A stretch of 44,431 nt of DNA from the NCBI GenBank assembly GCA_964546355.1, contig CAZJJM010000001.1, forward strand, positions 1 to 44,431, in the 5' to 3' direction. This DNA comes from JADLDV01 sp964546355. GTDB lineage: Bacteria; Patescibacteriota; Minisyncoccia; Phycocordibacterales; UBA9973. Below, piece by piece: positions 39,422 to 44,431 of the stretch (position 1 is the first letter of the stretch; every line of letters begins with the position of its first letter). Both the position numbers and the translations under genes were made by a program. Under the pieces are notes generated by a model. It did not search any database and was not told the origin of the DNA. It saw nothing but the letters and a program-made list of their open reading frames with translations.

Positions 39422-40948
39422 ATGACTGTAATACAAATAATCATTGCGGTACTTGCACTCATTGCAAGTATTAGTATTGGGTACTACCTGCGACTCATTA
39501 TCTCACTTGGAAAACGTGGCTCTATGGAGCTTGAAATCAAGCAAATGATGATTAACGCAAAAGAAGAAGCAAATCACATTATCGAAGATGCAAAGAAGCA
39601 ATCAGAAGAAATCTTGCATGAACTTCGACAAACAGAAAAAGAAAAAGAGCACGAATTCAAAAAAACAGAAGAGCGTCTTATAAAAAAAGAATCACTCCTT
39701 GATACTAGACAGACTGATATCGATCGTGATGTTGAGCACGTAAAGAATCGTATTGAAGAAATCAAACAGATCAAAGAGCGTGCGGAAAAAATGGAAGGAG
39801 AGAAGAAATCAGCACTTGAGAACATTGCGCGACTTACAGAAGAAGAAGCTCGAACACAATTGTTAGAAAAAACAGAACAAGAATACGGTGAAGATCTCTA
39901 TTCTCGTATGCAAAAACTTGAACGCAGCGGACAAGAACAACTTGAACGTCGTGCAAAAGATATTATGAGTACTGTTATTCAACGTCTTTCAACATCAACA
40001 GCATCAGATATGCTCACCACAAGTGTCTCTATTACATCAGAAGACATCAAAGGTAAGATTATTGGGAAAGAAGGAAGAAACATACGCGCATTTGAACGTG
40101 TTGCTGGTGTAGAACTTATTGTCGATGAAACACCTGGCTCAATCGTCATTTCGAGTTTTGATCCAATACGACGACAAGTTGCACGACTTGCACTCGAAAA
40201 TCTCATCAGTGACGGAAGAATACAACCTGCAAAGATTGAAGAGATGATTGAGAAAGCGCAATTAGAAATAAACACTATCATCAAAAAAGAAGGAGAACGT
40301 GCAGTATATGAATGCGGAATACTGAATCTTGACCCACGAATCGTGGCAGTTATCGGACGACTTCATTTCCGTACCAGTTATGGACAAAATGTCTTGCAGC
40401 ACTCAATAGAAATGACACATATTGCTGGTATGCTTGCAGAAGAGCTCGGTGCTGATGTACAAATAACAAAAGCAGGTGCACTCGTACATGACATCGGCAA
40501 AGCACTCGACCATGAAGTACAAGGAACACACATAGATATTGGTATTCGCATCTTGCAAAAATTCAACGCAGACCCACGAATCATCACTGCAATGAAATCA
40601 CACCACGATGACTGCCCTCATGAATCTCTTGAAGCGATTATTGTGCAGACAGCAGACTATATTTCAGGAGGAAGACCTGGTGCACGTCGTGACACTGTTG
40701 AAAACTATTTGAAACGACTCGCAGAACTTGAAGCATTGGTAAATTCATTTGAAGGTATAGAAAAGTCATATGCAATCCAAGCTGGTCGTGAAGTGCGTAT
40801 ATTCGTCAACCCGCTCTCAATCACAGACATACAAGCCAAACACCTCGCTCGAGATATTGCGCTCCGTATTGAACAAGAATTACGCTATCCAGGGGAAATA
40901 AAAATCACTGTCATACGCGAAAACAGAATTGTAGAAATTGCACGATAA
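39422..40948 (+). CDS. rny: Ribonuclease Y
   Basis: Membrane-anchored endoribonuclease that starts mRNA decay. 508 residues in the expected order: N-terminal membrane helix (about 3-24), long charged coiled coil (about 35-190), KH domain with KGKIIGKEGRNIRAFE, and the HD domain with HSIEMTHIAG and ALVHDIGKALDHE, SHHDD, and the C-terminal RNY region ending RENRIVEIAR. Preceded by a 174-nt leader in which I see no convincing promoter or fold. Followed by a terminator. Confidence 0.97.
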   Translation: MTVIQIIIAVLALIASISIGYYLRLIISLGKRGSMELEIKQMMINAKEEANHIIEDAKKQSEEILHELRQTEKEKEHEFKKTEERLIKKESLLDTRQTDIDRDVEHVKNRIEEIKQIKERAEKMEGEKKSALENIARLTEEEARTQLLEKTEQEYGEDLYSRMQKLERSGQEQLERRAKDIMSTVIQRLSTSTASDMLTTSVSITSEDIKGKIIGKEGRNIRAFERVAGVELIVDETPGSIVISSFDPIRRQVARLALENLISDGRIQPAKIEEMIEKAQLEINTIIKKEGERAVYECGILNLDPRIVAVIGRLHFRTSYGQNVLQHSIEMTHIAGMLAEELGADVQITKAGALVHDIGKALDHEVQGTHIDIGIRILQKFNADPRIITAMKSHHDDCPHESLEAIIVQTADYISGGRPGARRDTVENYLKRLAELEALVNSFEGIEKSYAIQAGREVRIFVNPLSITDIQAKHLARDIALRIEQELRYPGEIKITVIRENRIVEIAR

Positions 40949-40949
40949 T

Positions 40950-40983
40950 AAAAAGCCATTACATTAATTGTAATGGCTTTTTC
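40950..40983. terminator. Terminator between rny and the 191-residue gene
   Basis: AAAAAGCCATTACA-TTAAT-TGTAATGGCTTTTT, shared by two converging genes; the stop codon of the minus-strand gene (40964) is inside it. Confidence 0.85.
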
Positions 40984-41539
40984 TTTTCTCTAACTTTTTT
41001 TCCAAAATTTTTCGTAAAGGAGTCTTTTCCTTTACTTGCGGTAGAATTTCAGACAAAATAGTCTCACTGTGTTGATTTTGAAAAATCATATTGAGTATTT
41101 TTTTTAAAAGAATTTTACTCACATTATTTGTGAAAAACGTGGTTTGTCCATATTCTCGCGAGTACAATGTGCACAAAAGTGTAATTTTTCTGTACGGATA
41201 TATCCGTGGTGCTTTTTGTACATGCAAGATATACTTCATCAAAATCCTTTTATATAAAATAAATCTTTTACGATCAATAAAATTAAGTGCGAGAGTACAG
41301 TCATCAAGATTATCAAGTATCTCAAAAAATTCTTTGGGCAAATGATTGTGATATCTTTTAAAGACAATACGCATCCCCCCTTTCTGTTGCACCCAATCTT
41401 TGTAAAATGCTCGATCTTTTTTAGGCGGCACATGCATATATGCTTTGTAGCACATGGCAATAATACCCGAAACTGCAATTAAACACAGTATGCAAATCAA
41501 AATGTATGGGCGAATACTTATTAAAATAATAACGTTCAT
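40964..41539 (-). CDS. Unknown membrane-anchored protein, 191 residues
   Basis: N-terminal membrane helix (YILICILCLIAVSGIIAMCY, about 12-31), then a basic, mainly helical cytoplasmic-type domain (DRAFYKDWVQQKGGMRIVFK, LPKEFFEILDNLDDCTLAL, onward) and a very basic C-terminus (KILEKKLEKRKSHYN). Not recognised. AT-rich. ATG at 41539. Confidence 0.7.
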   Translation of the reverse strand: MNVIILISIRPYILICILCLIAVSGIIAMCYKAYMHVPPKKDRAFYKDWVQQKGGMRIVFKRYHNHLPKEFFEILDNLDDCTLALNFIDRKRFILYKRILMKYILHVQKAPRIYPYRKITLLCTLYSREYGQTTFFTNNVSKILLKKILNMIFQNQHSETILSEILPQVKEKTPLRKILEKKLEKRKSHYN

Positions 41540-41619
41540 GTAAAATAGTTTTAGTTCTAGAAAATAGAGTACAATATATTACACATGATTGTCAATATTT
41601 CACTTTCCCCAAGTATTGC

Positions 41620-41647
41620 TTGCACAAAAAAACCCTTGCTATATAAT
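41620..41647 (+). promoter_or_regulatory. HU promoter
   Basis: TTGCAC (41620-41625), 16-bp spacer, TATAAT (41642-41647); leader about 68 nt. Confidence 0.75.
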
Positions 41648-41721
41648 GTATGTATCGATCGGACAATTGACACATTCATCTGTTCGTCGTCGAGATTATC
41701 AATATAAATATTCTATTGACT

Positions 41722-41997
41722 ATGAACAAACAAGGACTCGTAGAAATGGTACACGGAATGCTCGGTGGTACCAAGGTTCAAGCAGAAGAAGTTGTTAATG
41801 GCATGTTTGATACAATCGTTGCTACTTTGAAAAAAGGTGACGAAGTATCAATTGCAGGCCTTGGTATCTTCTCTGTAAAGGATCGCGCTGCTCGTATGGC
41901 ACGTAATCCAAAGACAGGTGAACAAGTAAAAGTAGCCGCAACGAAAGTTCCTAAGTTTCGTGCAGCAAAAGCACTTAAAGACGCTGTTGCAAAATAA
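41722..41997 (+). CDS. hup: DNA-binding protein HU
   Basis: Nucleoid protein that bends DNA as a dimer. ATG at 41722 (91 residues, MNKQGLVEMVHGMLGG); an in-frame TTG two codons earlier is less likely. Family features: GDEVSIAGLGIFSVKDRAARMARNPKTGE (beta-arm start) and KVAATKVPKFRAAKALKDAV. Length typical. Own consensus promoter and terminator. It lies about 2 kb from the candidate origin/parS cluster. Confidence 0.97.
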   Translation: MNKQGLVEMVHGMLGGTKVQAEEVVNGMFDTIVATLKKGDEVSIAGLGIFSVKDRAARMARNPKTGEQVKVAATKVPKFRAAKALKDAVAK

Positions 41998-42012
41998 GCC
42001 TTTATGTACTTA

Positions 42013-42044
42013 TGAAAAATCCTCCTATTTGGGAGGATTTTTCA
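42013..42044 (+). terminator. Terminator after HU
   Basis: GAAAAATCCTCC..GGAGGATTTTTC. Confidence 0.88.
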
Positions 42045-42058
42045 TTTTCCATAGAAAG

Positions 42059-42086
42059 TTGAAAAATATCGATAATATGCTACTAT
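42059..42086 (+). promoter_or_regulatory. Promoter of tRNA-Pro/tRNA-Gly
   Basis: TTGAAA (42059-42064), 16-bp spacer, TACTAT (42081-42086), 25 nt before the first tRNA. Confidence 0.65.
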
Positions 42087-42111
42087 AAGTAAGTATTTTT
42101 GAAAACTGAGT

Positions 42112-42184
42112 CGGAGTGTGGTGTAACGGCTAACATTCCTGTTTTGGGAACAGGCGACTCCGGGTTCGAATCCCGGCACTCCGA
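42112..42184 (+). tRNA. tRNA-Pro (anticodon TGG)
   Basis: Acceptor CGGAGTG/CACTCCG, anticodon arm CCTGT-TTTGGGA-ACAGG, T-loop GGTTCGAATCC. 73 nt; the CCA end is not encoded. First of a tRNA pair. Confidence 0.95.
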
Positions 42185-42211
42185 CTCATTTTTTAATAAT
42201 ACACATATATT

Positions 42212-42282
42212 GCGGGATTAGTTTAGTGGTAGAACTACAGTTTTCCAAACTGTTAGCAAGAGTTCGATTCTCTTATCCCGCA
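42212..42282 (+). tRNA. tRNA-Gly (anticodon TCC)
   Basis: Acceptor GCGGGAT/ATCCCGC, D-loop TTTAGTGGTAGAA, anticodon arm ACAGT-TTTCCAA-ACTGT, T-loop AGTTCGATTCT. Directly followed by CCA in the DNA (42283-42285). Confidence 0.95.
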
Positions 42283-42286
42283 CCAA

Positions 42287-42318
42287 TAAAAATACCGAGA
42301 TTACTCTCGGTATTTTTA
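42287..42318. terminator. Terminator after the tRNA pair
   Basis: AAAAATACCGAGA-TTAC-TCTCGGTATTTTT, shared with the converging GerMN gene. Confidence 0.88.
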
Positions 42319-42331
42319 TATACTCATGTAT

Positions 42332-43192
42332 TTAAGGCTCTAGTGTATCACTTTGCCCATCAACGGTAATACTAACCTTTTTAACCGTCTTGAATTGCTT
42401 CAGTGTTTGTTCTATTTGCGCTTTTATTTGACCTACCTTACAAGATCCGCCACCAGACAAGCCACTGAAATCTACTTTCGCTTCCCCATTTTTAATCACA
42501 AGACTGTTCAATGAACCATTTTCGATACTAGATATAAATCCGCCTGTTTTTTCAAAGACATATGGACCTTTGAGTAATTCAAGGATTGAGCCCTTCCCCA
42601 TCTCAGACGTTTTGAGAATTGACCGACCTAAAGCAAACACCTTTTCACAATCAAGCATTTGTGGGTCAATTTTTGTATTTCCCATATAGACAAGTACACC
42701 TGTCTCGTCATTTTGCACAAATCGAACAGGTAGAGAAAATGCATAGTTCCTTCCCTCTTCTTCTCCTCCAGGGTTATCGTTACGGAAAATCATCGAACCT
42801 GATTGAGCACCTTTTGTATCAAACTGAGGCACTTTAGCAAAAAATGGCACTAGACTGGTTGTCATCCATTCACCTTGTGCAGTCATAGGGAAAGTCACCA
42901 ATACTTCATTTTTTTCATTTACAATAGAAACAGGAGCAGAAGCTTCAAAGAACCAATTCCCTCTTGCTTTACCAAGAATACTTACCCCAGGCATAATCAC
43001 CGCACCAGCAAAGGGATTGTAGACTTGTATCATATTTGAAACATCTTCACCATTCACAGAACCTGCAGGAATAGAGACTTTCGACGGTGGATTCCTTTTT
43101 TCAACAACCTGAGTTCGTACAAAAAACCACACACCAGTAAGTACTAGCAAACACACAACGATTATAATGTATCTTTTTTTTAGCTCATTCAT
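42332..43192 (-). CDS. Membrane-anchored Gmad2-GerMN domain protein
   Basis: 286 residues. One N-terminal membrane helix (YIIIVVCLLVLTGVWFFV), then a Gmad2-type Ig-like domain (about 52-160: MIQVYNPFAGAVIMPGVSIL, GKARGNWFFEASAPVSIV) and a GerMN domain (about 185-280: ILELLKGPYVFEKTGGFISS, KVDFSGLSGG). These domains occur in outer-surface proteins of spore formers and in many non-spore formers; here they indicate an extracytoplasmic protein of unknown role. Leaderless-type promoter. The DnaA-box-like TGTGGATAA lies just upstream, between it and yraN. Confidence 0.88.
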   Translation of the reverse strand: MNELKKRYIIIVVCLLVLTGVWFFVRTQVVEKRNPPSKVSIPAGSVNGEDVSNMIQVYNPFAGAVIMPGVSILGKARGNWFFEASAPVSIVNEKNEVLVTFPMTAQGEWMTTSLVPFFAKVPQFDTKGAQSGSMIFRNDNPGGEEEGRNYAFSLPVRFVQNDETGVLVYMGNTKIDPQMLDCEKVFALGRSILKTSEMGKGSILELLKGPYVFEKTGGFISSIENGSLNSLVIKNGEAKVDFSGLSGGGSCKVGQIKAQIEQTLKQFKTVKKVSITVDGQSDTLEP

Positions 43193-43198
43193 ATTCTT

Positions 43199-43207
43199 AG
43201 TATACCA
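43199..43207 (-). promoter_or_regulatory. Extended -10 promoter of the GerMN gene, leaderless
   Basis: Minus strand TGGTATACT (TATACT 43199-43204), exactly 6 nt before the ATG. Confidence 0.65.
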
Positions 43208-43218
43208 GTTCTTTTAAG

Positions 43219-43227
43219 TGTGGATAA
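43219..43227 (-). promoter_or_regulatory. DnaA box TTATCCACA
   Basis: Perfect match to the bacterial DnaA-box consensus on the minus strand, in the 41-nt gap between two genes. One 9-mer alone can occur by chance; it gains weight from the two boxes at 43933-43953. Confidence 0.45.
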
Positions 43228-43233
43228 CTTTTT

Positions 43234-43659
43234 TTAAGAAATAGCAATATTTTCAATCACACGAACTTTTGCTTTTTTCTTTGGAAAATCAATATACACA
43301 AGAATAAGATCGCATTGCCATGAAGTATTATAAAGGACAGGATTGTTTCTTATATAGGACATAACTGTTTTTGCAAATTTCCTTATTTTCCAAGGGTGCA
43401 TGTTTTCTTCTGGTCTATATGTTCCCTGTTTTGTTTCATGTGTAACTGGATCAATAGAAGTAGAAACAGCTTTAACTTCTACAAAATGTACATTTTTTGT
43501 TTCATGTGTAACAAATTCAGCTATTATATCTATCTCACCATCTCTTGTTGCGTAATTTCTTTCAATAATTTTGAAACCCTTACCAATAAGATACTTAGCA
43601 GCAATGTTTTCTCCATATTCCCCTTTTTTCTGGCTTTTTGAAGTAAATACTTTAGGCAT
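43234..43659 (-). CDS. yraN: YraN (UPF0102) family putative endonuclease
   Basis: 141 residues with the family signature KGEYGENIAAKYLIGKGFKI (12-31), RNYATRDGEIDIIA, and a PD-(D/E)xK-type active site: Asp44 in GEIDIIA and Glu61-x-Lys63 in HFVEVKA. C-terminal part contains QCDLILVYID. Role unclear in the family; linked to DNA processing or ribosome-adjacent operons. Cytoplasmic. ATG at 43659. Confidence 0.92.
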   Translation of the reverse strand: MPKVFTSKSQKKGEYGENIAAKYLIGKGFKIIERNYATRDGEIDIIAEFVTHETKNVHFVEVKAVSTSIDPVTHETKQGTYRPEENMHPWKIRKFAKTVMSYIRNNPVLYNTSWQCDLILVYIDFPKKKAKVRVIENIAIS

Positions 43660-43680
43660 AGATAGTTGTTTTATTGATTA

Positions 43681-43718
43681 TATCTAAAAATAGTTTCATA
43701 TGAAACTATTTTTAGATA
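43681..43718. repeat. 38-bp perfect palindrome with parS-like core
   Basis: Arms of 19 bp. The centre AGTTTCATATGAAACT (43692-43707) resembles parS but with CATATG in place of CACGTG. Confidence 0.75.
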
Positions 43719-43742
43719 TATAATTACATTTTTGATATTTCA

Positions 43743-43786
43743 ACACTTTTACCACCAGTTACACGTGTAACTGGTGGTAAAAGTGT
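43743..43786. repeat. 44-bp perfect palindrome with degenerate parS
   Basis: Arms begin CACTTTTACC; centre AGTTACACGTGTAACT (43757-43772) matches parS at 12 of 16 positions. Its right arm is also the left arm of the next palindrome. Confidence 0.75.
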
Positions 43787-43799
43787 TTCACGTGAAACA
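43784..43799. promoter_or_regulatory. parS centromere site TGTTTCACGTGAAACA
   Basis: Exact match to the 16-bp ParB-binding consensus of chromosomal parS, at the centre of a 34-bp palindrome (43775-43808). In most bacteria parS lies within the origin-proximal part of the chromosome. ParB loads here and spreads to organise segregation. Confidence 0.85.
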
Positions 43800-43842
43800 C
43801 TTTTACCAAAAACAGAGTAAAATTCTAACAATTAGCATGGTT

Positions 43843-43879
43843 ATACAAAAAATCCTTATAAAATAAGGATTTTTTGTAT
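43843..43879. terminator. 37-bp palindrome, terminator-like
   Basis: ATACAAAAAATCCTTAT-AAA-ATAAGGATTTTTTGTAT; symmetric, so it could end transcripts from either side. No gene runs into it from the right; it may insulate the origin region. Confidence 0.6.
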
Positions 43880-43932
43880 GTTCTTTAAAATGTCTATAAT
43901 AAAAAGGTCATAAATGAACTGTCTTATGCCCT

Positions 43933-43953
43933 TTATACACAGAGTTATCCACA
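43933..43953 (+). promoter_or_regulatory. Two adjacent DnaA boxes
   Basis: TTATACACA (43933-43941) and TTATCCACA (43945-43953), same strand, 12 bp apart start to start, both fitting TTATNCACA. An AT-rich run follows (to about 44040), as in an unwinding element. Confidence 0.6.
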
Positions 43954-44120
43954 TTTTTATTGAAAAATATAGGTTATTTCAGGTAATTTTGATAAAAAGT
44001 CAAAAAGTGTTGCTTGTCTTTTTTATACATTTAAGAGACTAGATGATCTGGGTCAAACATAGCTTCTCGTCATTATCTACAAGACACATCAAAATAAATT
44101 GGCTATCTTATTGGTGCAAA

Positions 44121-44152
44121 AACAAAAAAAACGCACTACTGCGTTTTTTTTG
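44121..44152 (-). terminator. Terminator of tRNA-Arg
   Basis: AAAAAAACGCA-CTAC-TGCGTTTTTTT, 12 nt after the tRNA 3' end on the minus strand. Confidence 0.85.
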
Positions 44153-44163
44153 TTTATCTTTTG

Positions 44164-44235
44164 TGCACCCGGAGGGATTCGAACCCCCAACGACGGTTCC
44201 GAAGACCGGTATGATATCCATTTCACTACGGGTGC
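44164..44235 (-). tRNA. tRNA-Arg (anticodon TCG)
   Basis: Acceptor GCACCCG/CGGGTGC, anticodon loop CTTCGGA (TCG), T-arm GGGGGTTCGAATCCCTC. The outermost anticodon-stem pair is C-T mismatched. 72 nt, no encoded CCA. Confidence 0.93.
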
Positions 44236-44292
44236 AATATGTAAATACTGATTCAGTATACATAGATTGGTGATATAAGTAAAACAACATCA

Positions 44293-44321
44293 TTGCAAAC
44301 AAACAAAAAATACCATATAAT
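44293..44321 (+). promoter_or_regulatory. Promoter of the last tRNA-Gly
   Basis: TTGCAA (44293-44298), 17-bp spacer, TATAAT (44316-44321), 32 nt before the tRNA. Confidence 0.75.
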
Positions 44322-44352
44322 CAGGAAGTCGTTTACATAATAATAACGTTCT

Positions 44353-44423
44353 GCGGGTATGGTTTAGTGGTAGAATACGTCCTTGCCAAGGATGAGACGG
44401 GAGTTCGATTCTCCCTACCCGCA
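44353..44423 (+). tRNA. tRNA-Gly (anticodon GCC)
   Basis: Acceptor GCGGGTA/TACCCGC, anticodon arm CGTCC-TTGCCAA-GGATG (with one G-T pair), T-loop AGTTCGATTCT. 71 nt, CCA not encoded. It ends just before the window edge. Confidence 0.95.
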
Positions 44424-44431
44424 CAAAAAAA

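Larger units (their letters stand above)
43660..44163. other. Gene-free region with parS, palindromes and DnaA boxes: candidate origin
   Basis: About 500 nt with no credible gene. It holds a 38-bp perfect palindrome (43681-43718), a 44-bp palindrome (43743-43786), an overlapping 34-bp palindrome with a consensus parS (43775-43808), a 37-bp terminator-like palindrome (43843-43879), two adjacent DnaA boxes (43933-43941 and 43945-43953), an AT-rich stretch to about 44040, and the tRNA-Arg terminator. Together this resembles a replication origin/centromere region. dnaA, dnaN or parAB are not in the window, so the link is inferred. Confidence 0.55.

Overview
The window looks like a chromosomal piece of a Patescibacteria (CPR) bacterium, most probably Parcubacteria-like. 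This is an inference from several traits: trigger factor without its PPIase domain, ComEC split into two genes, surface proteins built from AWGxNxGWINF repeats and phage-tail-like modules, an AT-rich sequence, and almost no Shine-Dalgarno motifs. Many genes instead have a -10 box 6-10 nt before the ATG, as expected for leaderless mRNAs. No 16S rRNA is present, so the rank below phylum is not fixed.

Layout. 1-15.7 kb (minus strand) carries the str/S10 ribosomal superoperon in the order S12, S7, EF-G, EF-Tu, S10, L3, L4, L23, L2, S19, L22, S3. It is broken up by inserts: three unknown genes between S7 and EF-G; a small exported protein and a large S74/ICA surface protein between EF-G and EF-Tu; and dgkA plus a long hairpin element between L2 and S19. 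S12, EF-G, EF-Tu and S19 each have a recognisable promoter of their own, and several leaders contain hairpins. 15.7-18.2 kb holds a modular surface/membrane protein and a site-2 protease. 18.3-25.5 kb holds L28, the ComEC metallo-beta-lactamase part, Fe/Mn superoxide dismutase, the ComEC channel part next to RNase HI, an exported HExxH protein and RecJ, which suggests DNA uptake and recombination. 25.5-28.9 kb has an unknown gene, a HIT hydrolase, a second copy of the hairpin element, and a tpiA-pgk operon. 29-33.7 kb is an operon of three surface/membrane proteins. From 33.9 kb the plus strand carries nusA-ppa, a coiled-coil exported protein with a small membrane protein, tig, clpP, rny, HU, and tRNA-Pro/tRNA-Gly.

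The right end (43.2-44.2 kb) holds a GerMN protein, a YraN nuclease, and a non-coding stretch with a perfect 16-bp parS sequence inside nested palindromes, consensus DnaA boxes and AT-rich DNA, so it is a candidate origin/centromere region. tRNA-Arg and tRNA-Gly close the window.

Most notable: (i) two diverged copies (1729-1902 plus, 26833-26980 minus) of a long hairpin with conserved apical and flanking blocks but different, still-paired stems; (ii) the parS/DnaA-box cluster; (iii) pervasive leaderless promoter geometry; (iv) a three-copy switching repeat at the end of rpsG. All boundaries were read by eye; no database search was run.
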